From the NCBI GenBank assembly GCA_947631235.1, contig CANRKO010000002.1, positions 186,001-250,000 of the forward strand: 64,000 nucleotides of DNA. The letters run 5' to 3'. Below are positions 9,216 through 19,456 of the stretch, piece by piece. Origin of the DNA: an uncultured Clostridia bacterium (GTDB lineage: Bacteria; Bacillota; Clostridia; UBA1381). Positions within the stretch are counted from its first letter, which is position 1, and every line of letters begins with the position of its first letter. The position numbers and the translations under genes are program-made. A model generated the notes under the pieces. The model saw only the letters and a program-made list of their open reading frames with translations. It ran no database searches and was not told the DNA's origin.

Positions 9216-11675
9216 TTGAAATTTTCGATAAAATCCGCGCTGACGGCGGCGGTTATTGCGGCGGCGGTTTCTTCGGGCATATCGGCATACGCCTCGCCCG
9301 TAACCGAAAGAGACGCGCTTGCGGACGCTGTTTCACTGTATGAGACGCTGTCGGGTGAGGAGGTTCAAATTCCCGTCGAGCTTGCGGCGGAAACGGAAGA
9401 TACGGAGCTTTTGAAAGCCGCGCTGCTCGGATACATAAACCTCGACGATACATATTACGTTTCGGAAAACACACACATAAGACGGCAGGACTTCATGTCC
9501 GTGCTTTACAAGACGATAATCCTCTCGGACGACAGCTACATGATGTCCGCCGACGAGGCTGACAATATACTTAACGAATGTTACAACAACGCGTACATAG
9601 ACGACGAAAACAGAATAGCATACGCGTTTATGATAAAGCAGGGGATAATACCCTGCGGCGGCGATACCGACCCGTCGGACGAACTTGACGGGGACGAGTG
9701 CGCCGCGGCTATCCAAAGACTGCGCGACGGATTTCTGCGGGACGTTACCGTGACCGTGGACGGTGCGGACATAACGGTCGGCGCGAATGTAAGCACGGTT
9801 ACGGACGTTTTTGGTGAGCCGAACCGTATAGACAAGACGGAGTACGGCTTTGAATGGTACGTGTACAACTCCGACTATGCGAATTTCTTCATGGTCGGCG
9901 TGCAGGCGGACAGAATATGTGCCGTATTCTCGAACGGCACGGACTTCGCGTTCGGACAGATAACGTCGGGCTGCGACATGGTTTACACAGCCGATTACGA
10001 GGACGACCGTCGGTTCAGGTTTTACCCGACGCCCGACGGCAGGGTTGACAGTATTCTCTACAATCCCGCTTACCGCGGCGAGGACGAGAGCGCGGCGGTA
10101 AAACGCTCGAAGTCGCTTTTGCTGCTCGATATGATCAACGCCAACCGCGCGAAAAACGGCAGAATGATATACGCCGAGGACAACGCGCTGAGCAGCGAGG
10201 CGTGGCTCACCGCGATAGGTACGGAGAACGTGGACGCGGTTACGAAATCGGGCTACGACGTGTTTTCGGTGTACCGCCAGCTTGTGGCTGATGACAGCGG
10301 GATTTTGACGCAGGATACCGACTGTGTAACGCCGGTGGGCGTAAGTTCTTTAAACGAAAACGAGGGCGGCGTGACGGCGTGTATAATATCCGACGCGACG
10401 CGCGAGGTAAGCGCACCCCAAATTACGGCTGCCGAAATCGAGGGCGAGGATTACGATATAAACGGCGTGGACGAGGTGACAACTCCCGTGCTTGTGTCTC
10501 CGAAAACCGAGGACGCGTACAGCGCGGGCGACGATATTACGATAGAACTTGCGATGCAGGCGGCAGAGAAGTACCACATAGAGGTGTTCGACGTGGAAAA
10601 CGACCGCTATGCCGTAAACGAGTACATAGTGACGGACGACACGAGCATAATTCTTCCGCATGAACTTTTCACCGAGGGCTGCGACTATTTGCTTACCGTA
10701 AGTTCCGTGACGGAGGACGGCGAGTCGCTTTCGGCGGAGGAAACGCTCATAAGCTACGGCAGCGCGTACGACAGCGGCGTAAACATAATCGCGCCGTATA
10801 ACGAGGGAATACTTGACGACGACCGCCTCGACATAACGTGGCAGTCGGATATGTACCACGATTTCGGAGTTGACATATACAACGAAAATGACGAGCTTGT
10901 CTGCAGCACTGTTGTGCGCGGTGAGAACGAGGCTCATATAGAAGGGCTCGAGGGCGGCAAATACTTCTTGTACGTATCGGCTCTGCGCCGAGGCACGGAC
11001 GTTGTAAAGGCGCAGGACTGCGTCACGTTTACGGCGAAAATTCCCGAGCCGGTTATAAGTGAAATAATCCTTGACAGGGACGAGGTATATTACTACATCT
11101 ACGAAGACGAGGAAATGGGACTTCTCTATTTCTACGACGAGGAACTTGTGGACGTGGAGGAGGACGGAGAAACCGTAACGAAGAAAAAGATTATACGCAA
11201 GCAGGTTAAGGCGACGAGTGGTTACAAACGGCTTGACGCGTACCGCACAAAGCCGGAGTTCACGACCGGCGACCCGACGATAACGCAGCACAGCGTCATG
11301 TACGACGGAACTCTGGGCGGCGCGATCGTGAGCGAGGCGGCGAAGTACCTCGGTACTCCGTATGTCTGGGGCGGCACATCGCCCGACGGCTTTGACTGCT
11401 CGGGACTTGTGCAGTACGTCATGCAGTCGCTCGGCATAAGCGTTGACCGCGTAGCCGAGGAGCAGTTTAAAAACGGCGTAAGCGTGAACCGCGACGAGCT
11501 GCGGCCGGGCGACCTTGTATTCTTTGAACAGAACGGTTACATTCATCACGTGGGCATATATGCCGGGAACGGCATGATGATCCACGCTCCGCACACGGGA
11601 GATGTTGTGAGATACCAGTCGATAGACACGGATTATTACCGCAGTGAATATGCGGGCGCAAGACGCGTTTATTAA
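9216..11675 (+). CDS. Secreted NlpC/P60 cell-wall hydrolase with CAP-associated N-terminal region
   Basis: Probably a secreted peptidoglycan endopeptidase. I choose TTG at 9216 because GAGGTG (9204-9209) then sits 6 bases away and the product starts MKFSIKSALTAAVIAAAV, a good signal peptide ending in AYA. An in-frame GTG at 9207 is inside that ribosome site. Regions in order: an acidic N-terminal segment; a CAP-associated domain at about 180-270 (VGANVSTVTDVFGEP, EWYVYNSDY); a degenerate CAP-like stretch (LDMINANRAKNG); fibronectin-like beta repeats at about 405-620; and NlpC/P60 from about 690. The triad is visible as Cys in FDCSGLV, His in HHVGIY and His in MIHAPH. The small membrane-protein gene follows without a terminator. 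Confidence 0.88.
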   Translation: MKFSIKSALTAAVIAAAVSSGISAYASPVTERDALADAVSLYETLSGEEVQIPVELAAETEDTELLKAALLGYINLDDTYYVSENTHIRRQDFMSVLYKTIILSDDSYMMSADEADNILNECYNNAYIDDENRIAYAFMIKQGIIPCGGDTDPSDELDGDECAAAIQRLRDGFLRDVTVTVDGADITVGANVSTVTDVFGEPNRIDKTEYGFEWYVYNSDYANFFMVGVQADRICAVFSNGTDFAFGQITSGCDMVYTADYEDDRRFRFYPTPDGRVDSILYNPAYRGEDESAAVKRSKSLLLLDMINANRAKNGRMIYAEDNALSSEAWLTAIGTENVDAVTKSGYDVFSVYRQLVADDSGILTQDTDCVTPVGVSSLNENEGGVTACIISDATREVSAPQITAAEIEGEDYDINGVDEVTTPVLVSPKTEDAYSAGDDITIELAMQAAEKYHIEVFDVENDRYAVNEYIVTDDTSIILPHELFTEGCDYLLTVSSVTEDGESLSAEETLISYGSAYDSGVNIIAPYNEGILDDDRLDITWQSDMYHDFGVDIYNENDELVCSTVVRGENEAHIEGLEGGKYFLYVSALRRGTDVVKAQDCVTFTAKIPEPVISEIILDRDEVYYYIYEDEEMGLLYFYDEELVDVEEDGETVTKKKIIRKQVKATSGYKRLDAYRTKPEFTTGDPTITQHSVMYDGTLGGAIVSEAAKYLGTPYVWGGTSPDGFDCSGLVQYVMQSLGISVDRVAEEQFKNGVSVNRDELRPGDLVFFEQNGYIHHVGIYAGNGMMIHAPHTGDVVRYQSIDTDYYRSEYAGARRVY

Positions 11676-11694
11676 ATTTCAGGGGGTACATAAC

Positions 11695-12345
11695 ATGGCA
11701 ACCGAATTAAAGGCGTGTACAAATCCGCGCTACAGGCGCACAAACGCCGTCATTATCGTAATATGCGCGCTGCTGACGGTATTTTCGCTTGTGATGGCAG
11801 TGGTGAGTATAGTTCAGCAAAAGCTGCTGTTCATGGCGGCGTGGATCATAGCGATGATTTTGCTCGCGACGTATATAATCATACGCGTAAACACAATTTT
11901 TGCAACGTCGATCTCAACGGACACCGTAAACCTTTACATGAAAAACTGGTCGAACGACTTTCTTCCGTACGACTACGGCTACAAAATCAAAATCCTGAGC
12001 GAGTTTATACCGGCGAAAACAAAGACGCTCGAAATACCGATAAACGAGATACGCACCGTAATTATCGGCACGAAGAATTACATAAAGCGCAACACAAGCG
12101 GCGATACCGCGTTCGCGAAGAACATTCGCGCGCTTGAAAACAGCAGGGATTTTTACCGTAAGCGCACCATTTCGTCGATGGATATTTTCTACGTCGAAAC
12201 ACACGACGGTGACTGCTGTTATATGCCGATAGTGCAGTTCGGCACGAAGGAGATTATAAAAATACTTCAGGCGATGCGTTACCGCAACCCCGGTATTGTG
12301 ATAAAGTCAGCCGGCAGAGCGTACAAAAGATTGATTTCGGAATAA
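11695..12345 (+). CDS. Membrane protein of unknown function, 216 residues
   Basis: I do not recognise this family. The start at 11695 (MATELKACTNP) is preferred because AGGGGGT lies 8 bases upstream; the frame is open further upstream into the previous gene. Two hydrophobic helices lie near residues 17-40 and 45-65. A cytoplasmic basic and beta-rich domain of about 140 residues follows. Two-helix-plus-beta layouts of this kind resemble bacterial PH-domain (YcxB-like) proteins, but no diagnostic motif is seen. It starts 19 bases after the NlpC/P60 gene and is probably cotranscribed with it. Confidence 0.75.
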   Translation: MATELKACTNPRYRRTNAVIIVICALLTVFSLVMAVVSIVQQKLLFMAAWIIAMILLATYIIIRVNTIFATSISTDTVNLYMKNWSNDFLPYDYGYKIKILSEFIPAKTKTLEIPINEIRTVIIGTKNYIKRNTSGDTAFAKNIRALENSRDFYRKRTISSMDIFYVETHDGDCCYMPIVQFGTKEIIKILQAMRYRNPGIVIKSAGRAYKRLISE

Positions 12346-12348
12346 TGA

Positions 12349-12374
12349 AAAGCAGCCCTTGGGGCTGCTTTTTA
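12349..12374. terminator. Bidirectional terminator between convergent genes
   Basis: AAAAGCAGCCC pairs with GGGCTGCTTTTT around a TT loop, with A-run and T-run on either side, so it can serve both flanking genes. Confidence 0.85.
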
Positions 12375-13196
12375 CATAATATCGAGATTGCCGTTTTCTA
12401 TCATTCGTATCACGGCGGCAACCGCGTCCTTGTCGCAGCTTTCGCGCATTACACGGTCTGCCGCCGCCTTAACGCAGTCGGCGGCGTTCGCGACCGCGAT
12501 ACCCGTACCCGCCGCCTTGATCATGCCGAGGTCGTTTTCGTTGTCGCCGACGGCTATGACGCGTTTCGGCGGTATGCCGAGGATTTTTGCCAGTCTCAAA
12601 AGACCCGACCCCTTTTCCGCGCCCTTCGGCAAAAGCTCGTAATACCACGGGCTTGACTTCACGAACGTGTAGCTGTCCGAGAACGGCGCGTTATCGACCG
12701 TTTCACGCAGCACGGGCATATTTTCTTCCTCCGTCATAAACAGAATTTTAATCCATTCTTCCTTTATATCGCGATAACCGACAAAATTGTCGGGAAATTC
12801 TTCGAGCCGTTGGTGTTCGAGGACAACATCGTTCACCTTGCAGAAGTACACCTTGTCGGCGGTGCAGACCTCTATACCGACATCGGGGAGAGTCTCGTCT
12901 ATGTACCGTGCGGCGTTTTGCGCGCCCTTGTCGAGTGACCGCGACCAGAGCGTTTCGCCGCTTTCAAAATCGTAAATCACCGCGCCGTTAAAGCATACTG
13001 CGGGCGCGTTCGGCATGATCTGCCTTATTATCGGCTTTGCGCCGAGAGGCACGCGTCCGGTCGCGAACGTGAACAGTCCGCCCTCCGATTTAAAGTATTC
13101 TATCGCGTCGTAATTCCCGCGCGACACGCGCTTGTCGGACGTTAAAAGCGTGTCGTCCAAATCGACGCATAAAAGTATATTGTCGAATTTACCCAT
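12372..13196 (-). CDS. Cof-type HAD-IIB phosphatase
   Basis: A 274-residue cytoplasmic phosphatase of the Cof/YbjI/YwpJ group, which acts on small phosphorylated metabolites. HAD motif I is DLDDTLLTSD (nucleophile Asp12, acid Asp14). A cap domain occupies about 85-190, and motif IV is GDNEND at 217-222. The KGSGL motif before it is also typical. GTAAGGAG precedes the ATG. It is a single gene that shares a terminator with its convergent neighbour. The substrate is not predictable. Confidence 0.92.
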   Translation of the reverse strand: MGKFDNILLCVDLDDTLLTSDKRVSRGNYDAIEYFKSEGGLFTFATGRVPLGAKPIIRQIMPNAPAVCFNGAVIYDFESGETLWSRSLDKGAQNAARYIDETLPDVGIEVCTADKVYFCKVNDVVLEHQRLEEFPDNFVGYRDIKEEWIKILFMTEEENMPVLRETVDNAPFSDSYTFVKSSPWYYELLPKGAEKGSGLLRLAKILGIPPKRVIAVGDNENDLGMIKAAGTGIAVANAADCVKAAADRVMRESCDKDAVAAVIRMIENGNLDIM

Positions 13197-13277
13197 GTTT
13201 TTTCTCCTTACAGCCGTACTTTATACGCATCATATCACATTATTACGAATAAATCCACCCAAAATCGTAAAAAACTG

Positions 13278-13306
13278 TTGAATAAACTGTGAAAATATGT
13301 TATAAT
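13278..13306 (+). promoter_or_regulatory. Promoter of the SNF2 helicase gene
   Basis: TTGAAT (13278-13283) and TATAAT (13301-13306), 17-bp spacer. Confidence 0.75.
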
Positions 13307-13351
13307 TATAAGATACCGAACAATTACACATCAGAGACGAAAGGCGGCAGT

Positions 13352-16300
13352 ATGCGGATTACTGAAAATATGATTAGGACAATCTGCTCACCCACGATGT
13401 ACAAAAGAGGTCTGGAGTATTTCAAGGAGTGGCGGGTACACCTGAGAAAACGCGAGGAAAACTTAATAACCGCAGTCGTGGACGGCGACGAACTGTATAA
13501 CGTAAACGTAAAGCTTGGCGACGGCAAGGTGACTGAATTTTTTTGCACGTGTCCTTACTATGAAACGATGAACGCCGCCTGTAAGCATATAATCGCGGCT
13601 TTAAAGCAGCGTCAGGCGGAACTTGAAGAAGGCGTCGATTTTGTCGATGAAAACGATAAGCTTGCGATGCAGCTTTGCGGCGATTACGTGGCTGCCTCGC
13701 AGGAGAAAAAGCAGCTGCACGCGAAATTTGTGTTTTATATAAGCAAAACAAAGTCGGGCGCGGATTACAGCATGTCGCTCGTCGTGGACGGTATAGAGGT
13801 ACACGGCGTGGAGGAATTTCTCGAAAAGTATATAAAAAAAGAGGAATTCAAGTTTGACCGCTACAACAAATACAATCCGCGCGAGCACGAGTTCCCGCCC
13901 GCGCAGGACGAGCTTATAAAAATACTCGCGGAAACGTACGAGAGCCGCAGCGCGTCGGCGCAGATGTACATGAAGGCGGCTTACCGCGCGTCGTTCGGCT
14001 CTATGGCGGCGCAGCGTATTTTCCCGCTTTTGAACCGTCTCGACTACAGCGTCGTGTTCGACGGTATGACGCTCGGCAGGGTGCGTATAGCGGACGAAAA
14101 TCCCGATATTATAATAGATATAGACGGCGGCGACGGCGAGATCACAATGTCGGTAAGCGAGCGCGGTTTCGCGCTGACACGCGGCGGAGAGTGGTTTTTG
14201 TACGAGAACACCATTTACCGCACCGACGCGGAATGGCGCGGCTACTTTATGCCGATATACCGCGCTCTCGCGTCCGAGGGCAGGACGCAGCTAAGCTTTC
14301 GCGGCGACAACTCCATACTGTTCGCCACGCACGTGCTGCCGCACCTCAGAGACAGACACGGCGTTATCGCACGCGGCATAGACGACCTCGTGATAAGCGA
14401 AAAGCCGTTTTTCGAGATATATTTCGATACGATTGAAAACGGCATAACAGCCGTCGTACTCGCGAAGTACGGCAATTTATCGGTAAAGCTGCCGTCGGAC
14501 GCACCGGCGGACGGCAAAATTGTCGTGCGCGATTTTGAGAGCGAGAAGGCTGTGATGTCCTCGTTTACGGCGTTCGCGGACGATAACGGCACGCTGTCGC
14601 TTTACTCCGACAGGGATATTTACATATTCCTCTCCGACGAAATACCGCGCCTTGAAAAAATGGCAAGACTGTTTTTCTCGGACAGGTTTAAGAATCTCAC
14701 GATTACGGACGACGTGCCCATACGCGCGTCGGTAAGCTACATGTCGCACATAGATCTGCTTGAGGCGGGATTTGAAAGTAACCTCTCATACGAGCAGATA
14801 AGCGGAATACTTAGCGCGGTAAAGCTGAAAAAAAGCTTTTACCGCATGTCGAACGGCAGCTTTATAGACCTTGAACACAGTAAGCAGCTCGGAACGCTCA
14901 ACCTGCTCAACCAGCTTGATTTCACGTATGAGGACTTGCGCGTCGGCACAAAGACGATACCGAAATACCACGCGCTATACCTAAACTCTCTCGACAGCGT
15001 AAAGAAAAACAAGAGTTTTGTGGAGTTTATGGAGGATATGAAAAAGATAGAGCCGACCGTGCCTGAAAATCTCGAAGGCGTTATAAGAGAGTATCAGAGG
15101 GAGGGCATGAAGTGGCTGACGCAGCTTGCATATCTCGGTTTCGGCGGTATACTCGCCGACGATATGGGTCTGGGCAAAACGCTGCAGGTAATCGCGTATA
15201 TTCACGGCATAAAACCTGACAAGCCCTGCCTTATAGTCGCGCCGAGTGCGCTCCTGTATAACTGGCAGAACGAGATTAACAAGTTTATCCCCGACGCAAA
15301 GCAGCTCATAATCGACGGCGTGAGGGAAGAGCGCGAAAAACGCATGAAGGAAATCGACAGCTACGAGTTTATCATAACGTCGTACCCGCTTTTGAGGCGC
15401 GACATCGCCCTTTACGCCGAGAAGGAATTTTCCTACTGCTTTATCGACGAGGCGCAGCACATAAAAAATCCGCGCACGATGAGCGCGCACAGCGTAAAAA
15501 AGATAAACGCGCGTCACAAATTTGCTCTTACGGGTACGCCGATTGAAAATTCGCTTATGGAACTGTGGTCGATATTCGACTTTATAATGCCCGGATACCT
15601 TTACAGCGCACACGAGTTCCGCGCAAAGTATGAAATGCCGCTCGTAAAGGACGGCGACAAGATGACGGCGAACACGTTCCGCGCGAGAATAAAGCCGTTT
15701 ATGCTGCGGCGAATGAAACGCGACGTTTTGACGGAACTTCCCGACAAGATAGAAAACACTATTTACGCGGAACTTACGCCGGAGCAAAAGGACGTGTACT
15801 CCGCCTACCTGTCCGTCGCGAGGGAGCAGACGAGGGAACTTCTCGGAGAAGGCGGGCAGGGCAGAATGAAGATTTTGTCGCTCATTATGAGACTGAGGCA
15901 AATATGCTGTCACCCCGTGCTGTTCGACGAGAATTACAAAAAAGACAGCGCGAAACTCGATTTGCTTTTGGAACTCATATCGAACGCCCGCGGCGCGGGA
16001 CACCGCGTGCTTGTGTTCTCGCAGTTTACGTCGATGCTTTCAATCATAAGCGAAAAGCTTGACGAGGAGGGGTGCGAATACTTTTACCTCGACGGTCATA
16101 CGCCGTCGAAGGAGAGGAGCGAGCTTGCGCGGCGTTTTAACGGCGGCGAGCGCGATGTGTTCCTTATCTCGCTCAAGGCGGGCGGCGTGGGTCTTAACCT
16201 CACGGGCGCGGACACGGTTATACATTACGACCCTTGGTGGAACCCCGCCGTGATGGATCAGGCGTCCGACCGCGCGTACCGCATAGGTCAGACGAAGGCG

Positions 16301-16456
16301 GTACAGATAATGCGCCTCGCGGCAAAGGGTACGATAGAAGAAAAAATAATTCGGCTGCAGGAAAGCAAGCGAAGTCTCGCGGACGATATAGTGCGTGTAA
16401 ACACCGAGACATTCGCCTCGCTCACCGATAGGGAGATACTTTCACTGTTTGAATAA
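13352..16456 (+). CDS. SWIM zinc-finger SNF2-family helicase
   Basis: A double-stranded DNA translocase of the bacterial SNF2/RapA-like class, about 1034 residues. ATG at 13352 follows AAAGGCGG; the upstream 21 in-frame codons would begin at the promoter and are unlikely. An N-terminal SWIM zinc finger has Cys65, Cys67, Cys77 and His79. A SNF2-associated region occupies about 230-540. The helicase core follows: Walker A DDMGLGKT near 605, DEAQ near 699, LTGTPIEN, and in lobe 2 VLVFSQFTSML, GGVGLNLT and DRAYRIGQ. The cellular role (transcription recycling, repair or defence) is not known. The next gene starts 15 bases later. Confidence 0.93.
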   Translation: MRITENMIRTICSPTMYKRGLEYFKEWRVHLRKREENLITAVVDGDELYNVNVKLGDGKVTEFFCTCPYYETMNAACKHIIAALKQRQAELEEGVDFVDENDKLAMQLCGDYVAASQEKKQLHAKFVFYISKTKSGADYSMSLVVDGIEVHGVEEFLEKYIKKEEFKFDRYNKYNPREHEFPPAQDELIKILAETYESRSASAQMYMKAAYRASFGSMAAQRIFPLLNRLDYSVVFDGMTLGRVRIADENPDIIIDIDGGDGEITMSVSERGFALTRGGEWFLYENTIYRTDAEWRGYFMPIYRALASEGRTQLSFRGDNSILFATHVLPHLRDRHGVIARGIDDLVISEKPFFEIYFDTIENGITAVVLAKYGNLSVKLPSDAPADGKIVVRDFESEKAVMSSFTAFADDNGTLSLYSDRDIYIFLSDEIPRLEKMARLFFSDRFKNLTITDDVPIRASVSYMSHIDLLEAGFESNLSYEQISGILSAVKLKKSFYRMSNGSFIDLEHSKQLGTLNLLNQLDFTYEDLRVGTKTIPKYHALYLNSLDSVKKNKSFVEFMEDMKKIEPTVPENLEGVIREYQREGMKWLTQLAYLGFGGILADDMGLGKTLQVIAYIHGIKPDKPCLIVAPSALLYNWQNEINKFIPDAKQLIIDGVREEREKRMKEIDSYEFIITSYPLLRRDIALYAEKEFSYCFIDEAQHIKNPRTMSAHSVKKINARHKFALTGTPIENSLMELWSIFDFIMPGYLYSAHEFRAKYEMPLVKDGDKMTANTFRARIKPFMLRRMKRDVLTELPDKIENTIYAELTPEQKDVYSAYLSVAREQTRELLGEGGQGRMKILSLIMRLRQICCHPVLFDENYKKDSAKLDLLLELISNARGAGHRVLVFSQFTSMLSIISEKLDEEGCEYFYLDGHTPSKERSELARRFNGGERDVFLISLKAGGVGLNLTGADTVIHYDPWWNPAVMDQASDRAYRIGQTKAVQIMRLAAKGTIEEKIIRLQESKRSLADDIVRVNTETFASLTDREILSLFE

Positions 16457-16471
16457 CGGAGGTTTACCGGC

Positions 16472-18118
16472 TTGAAATTCAGAGCAGTACTGAGCGATCG
16501 TTACGATTTGGAGGAAAGAAAAAAGTTTGAGATAAAGGCTTGGCACAAAACCGCGCTGTTTTTTGTAATCATCGCGGCTGTGCTTAATTTGCTTGCCGTT
16601 CTTTACGTGAACGGCGGCAAGGCGATTTTCTTCTGGGACGACGCGACCTACTGGAGCATATCGCGCCGTATAGTGTCGGGCGCGGTGGACAAGGGCGGTT
16701 TCTGGACTAATGTGTATAAATCCGTCGCAGCGGAGGACTACAACTATATAGCCGCGCTGCCGTCGGCGGCGGTGATGAAGATATTCGGCGAGTCGCGGCT
16801 CGCGTACGTGCTGGGGCTTGTAAATATGTACCTTCTGCCGTCGTACGTTATGATTTACCTGCTCGCGAAAAAGGTGAGCAAAGCTCCGAAAATCGCGCTT
16901 ACCGTAACGGCTCTGCTGTTCCCGTGTACGGCGTTTCTGACGTTTATCGGCTTTGTGGACGTCGGGGCGCTTTTGATATGCCTTATCGCGTACTACGCGT
17001 ACTGCCCGAAGGACGGCGCGAGGGACAATCCGTTAAGGTACGTTCTCATAGGCTTGCTGCTCGTGCTTGCCGTGCTGTGGCGGCGGTACTTCGCGTTTTT
17101 CGCGGTGTCGTTCATCGTGGCGATGGTAGCCGACAGCGCACTGTTTAAACGCAAATGGTACGCTCCGGTTATCACGGCTCTTACGGTCTGCGCCGTGCTG
17201 GGGCTGTGCTTTACGGACTTTGTGTTCTACAAGCTTATGGCTGACTACGGCAGTCTGTACGCGGGCTACAAATTCCCCGCGATGACCGATTTTAAACTTA
17301 TAACGAGATATTTCGGTCTGCTGCTTGTAATAACGCTTGCCGTAAGTTCCGTCGCGGCGCATGTGAAGAAAAAGGAAACGCGGACGGTCTTTATGTGGCT
17401 GCAGATAATCGTGTGTCTTGTGATGTTCATTTCGACCCAGACGCACGGACAGCAGCATCTTCTTCTGTATCTGCCGTCGCTAATAATGATTACGCTAATA
17501 ATGATACGGCACATAACGAAGGAATGGATGCTCGTGGGACTTGGCGCACTCGCGCTGCTGCACTCGGTATTCGTGTATATACCGCGTCCGCAGCCGCATA
17601 ATATACAGGAGATAGAGGGTCTCGCAGTCATACCGACATTTTCGATGATACCCGAACGGCGCACCGACACGGACGAGATACTCGCGCTCAAACAAAAGCT
17701 TGACCAAACCGTGCACGAGGGCGACACTCTCGGCGTACTCGCGTCGTCGTTCACGCTGAACGAGGATATTTTAAAGAATGTCGAGCCGTCGCTCGGTATA
17801 GACGAGACGCGTAAAAACTATATCGTGTCGCTCCCGCAGGTCGACTCGCGCGACAGGGATTTAAGCCCGCTGTATACCGTAAATTACGTGCTTGCCGCAT
17901 ATCCCGCACAGACGCACCTCGCGGCGGGAAGTCAGACGGTCGTGGAGGAGGCGGTGCGCAGCTTCGAGGTGTACGCCGACATAGCGACCGCGTACGAGGA
18001 GGTGCCGGAGTGCGAAACGGTCATAGACGGCGTGACGGTAAAGCTCTATCACCGCGTGCGGAACGAGGAACCGAGCGATATAGCCGACTTTGAAAGCAGA
18101 CTGTACGGCGCGAATTAA
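16472..18118 (+). CDS. Polytopic membrane protein, GT-C glycosyltransferase-like
   Basis: A 548-residue protein with about ten transmembrane helices between residues 28 and 370 and a soluble C-terminal part of about 160 residues. The first outside loop carries FFWDDATYW with two Asp at 56-57, as in GT-C enzymes (ArnT/PMT-like), which transfer sugars from lipid-linked donors. That placement is the only basis for the call. Translation starts at TTG 16472, with GGAGG 9 bases upstream. It is probably cotranscribed with the helicase gene. Confidence 0.65.
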   Translation: MKFRAVLSDRYDLEERKKFEIKAWHKTALFFVIIAAVLNLLAVLYVNGGKAIFFWDDATYWSISRRIVSGAVDKGGFWTNVYKSVAAEDYNYIAALPSAAVMKIFGESRLAYVLGLVNMYLLPSYVMIYLLAKKVSKAPKIALTVTALLFPCTAFLTFIGFVDVGALLICLIAYYAYCPKDGARDNPLRYVLIGLLLVLAVLWRRYFAFFAVSFIVAMVADSALFKRKWYAPVITALTVCAVLGLCFTDFVFYKLMADYGSLYAGYKFPAMTDFKLITRYFGLLLVITLAVSSVAAHVKKKETRTVFMWLQIIVCLVMFISTQTHGQQHLLLYLPSLIMITLIMIRHITKEWMLVGLGALALLHSVFVYIPRPQPHNIQEIEGLAVIPTFSMIPERRTDTDEILALKQKLDQTVHEGDTLGVLASSFTLNEDILKNVEPSLGIDETRKNYIVSLPQVDSRDRDLSPLYTVNYVLAAYPAQTHLAAGSQTVVEEAVRSFEVYADIATAYEEVPECETVIDGVTVKLYHRVRNEEPSDIADFESRLYGAN

Positions 18119-18140
18119 CATATTGTTTACAATTTATACG

Positions 18141-18169
18141 TTGACGCGAAACGCGTCGGGGGATATAAT
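18141..18169 (+). promoter_or_regulatory. Promoter of the Yip1-like gene
   Basis: TTGACG (18141-18146), 17-bp spacer, TATAAT (18164-18169). Confidence 0.85.
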
Positions 18170-18200
18170 TCAGTATTATAGCGATAGAGAGGTGTTATGG

Positions 18201-19064
18201 TTGAGAACGTGTATGTATTGCGGCAGAGAACTCGCGAAGGGCGAAAAGTGTACGTGTCCGCAAAGCGTCATGCGGCGCGGCGGAAATGCGCAGAATTCGT
18301 CCGAGACGGGCAAAAGCAGCGCAAACAATAGTCAAAACACACAAAACACACAGTATACGCAAAATCAAGGCACGTCGTACAAAACAGGCTACGCAGGAAA
18401 GGACAGTCCGTTTGAACGCGCGCGCGACAGATACAAAGCGAAACGCGCCGCGAGGGGCGCAAAGCCGCACGGCGGAGTGTGGCGCGACGTACTTTCGGCA
18501 GTCGTTTCACCCGTGGAGGCGGTAACAAATCCGCCGAATTTCGGCAAGGCGGCGATGCTCATAATCGCGGCGGTCATGGGCGCGTTTTTGTGGCTCGGAG
18601 CGTACTTTGTGCTGCGGGGCGGCGGCGTCGGCCCGTTTAAACTCGCGGCGGCGATGATGGGTTTCGGCGGCGGATACCCGCTGATTGCGGAAATAGGATT
18701 GACGCTCCTGTCGGGTGCGGTCGCGGGTGTTATCATGTTCTTCCTGTACACCGGCATATTCTGTTTTATAAGCAGATTTGTGGTGCGTGTCCGTATACCT
18801 TACTGGCAATTCTGCGTAAGGCTTGTTATCGCGTGGCTGCCGTTCACGGCGATATGTATCATAGGCGCGCTTTTGAGCCTTCTGTCACCGCTTACGCTCG
18901 CCGCGCTTATACTGTGCGGCGCGGCGGTTACGGCTGCGCTCACGTACGTGGCGCTCAAAACGGAATGGTACTCCGTGCCGCCGTCAAAGACGCTGCTGTC
19001 CATGCTGCTCGGTTACTTTTTGTTCCTGAGCATCATGCTAAGGCTAATACTGACTATACACTGA
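18201..19064 (+). CDS. Zinc-ribbon membrane protein, Yip1-domain-like
   Basis: A 287-residue membrane protein. The start is taken as TTG 18201, 8 bases after AGAGAGG; ATG 18213 is the alternative, and the frame upstream of the promoter is ignored. The N-terminus is a short zinc ribbon (CMYCGREL then CTCPQ). A polar, Asn/Gln-rich linker with NTQNTQYTQNQ follows, then five to six hydrophobic helices from residue 115 to the end. Zinc ribbon plus Yip1-like membrane domain is a common layout in Clostridia, with unknown function. RidA follows 15 bases later, probably in one operon. Confidence 0.7.
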   Translation: MRTCMYCGRELAKGEKCTCPQSVMRRGGNAQNSSETGKSSANNSQNTQNTQYTQNQGTSYKTGYAGKDSPFERARDRYKAKRAARGAKPHGGVWRDVLSAVVSPVEAVTNPPNFGKAAMLIIAAVMGAFLWLGAYFVLRGGGVGPFKLAAAMMGFGGGYPLIAEIGLTLLSGAVAGVIMFFLYTGIFCFISRFVVRVRIPYWQFCVRLVIAWLPFTAICIIGALLSLLSPLTLAALILCGAAVTAALTYVALKTEWYSVPPSKTLLSMLLGYFLFLSIMLRLILTIH

Positions 19065-19079
19065 AAGGAAATGATATAA

Positions 19080-19451
19080 ATGAAAGAAACAAAAACGACA
19101 AACGCTCCCGCGGCGATAGGACCTTACTCGCAGGCGATAACGGTCGGCAATCTGCTGTTCACGTCGGGGCAAATCCCTATAAACCCCGCGACGGGCGAAA
19201 TACCCGAGGGCGTCGAGGCGCAGGCGGAGCAGGCTCTCACGAACGTGAAAAATCTTATCGAGGCAGCCGGCGGCAGCATAGACAATGTTGTAAAGACCGT
19301 TGTGTTTATAAAGGACATGAACGATTTCGCGAAGATAAACGAAATTTACGCGAAATACTTTACCGAGCCGTACCCCGCGCGCTCATGCGTGGAGGTTGCG
19401 CGTCTGCCGAAGGACGTGCTGCTCGAAGTGGAAACGGTAGTCGAACTGTAA
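19080..19451 (+). CDS. ridA: RidA-family reactive enamine/imine deaminase
   Basis: A 123-residue trimeric deaminase that hydrolyses 2-aminoacrylate and related imines formed by PLP enzymes. Family marks are [12 protein letters not shown] at the start, [15 protein letters not shown], the TLxN-like linker [14 protein letters not shown], and the substrate-binding Arg in [22 protein letters not shown] precedes the ATG. It ends the unit begun at 18201. A palindromic GGGGACACT element follows and probably terminates transcription. Confidence 0.95.
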   Translation: MKETKTTNAPAAIGPYSQAITVGNLLFTSGQIPINPATGEIPEGVEAQAEQALTNVKNLIEAAGGSIDNVVKTVVFIKDMNDFAKINEIYAKYFTEPYPARSCVEVARLPKDVLLEVETVVEL

Positions 19452-19456
19452 AATAC

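Noticed and set aside
10350-11594. Long minus-strand open frames opposite real genes (also 4929-6140, 33261-34169, 51316-52773, 55411-56259)
   Set aside because: Each is a shadow of a well-supported plus-strand gene. The codon preference of this genome leaves antisense frames open. None has a ribosome site or recognisable domain.
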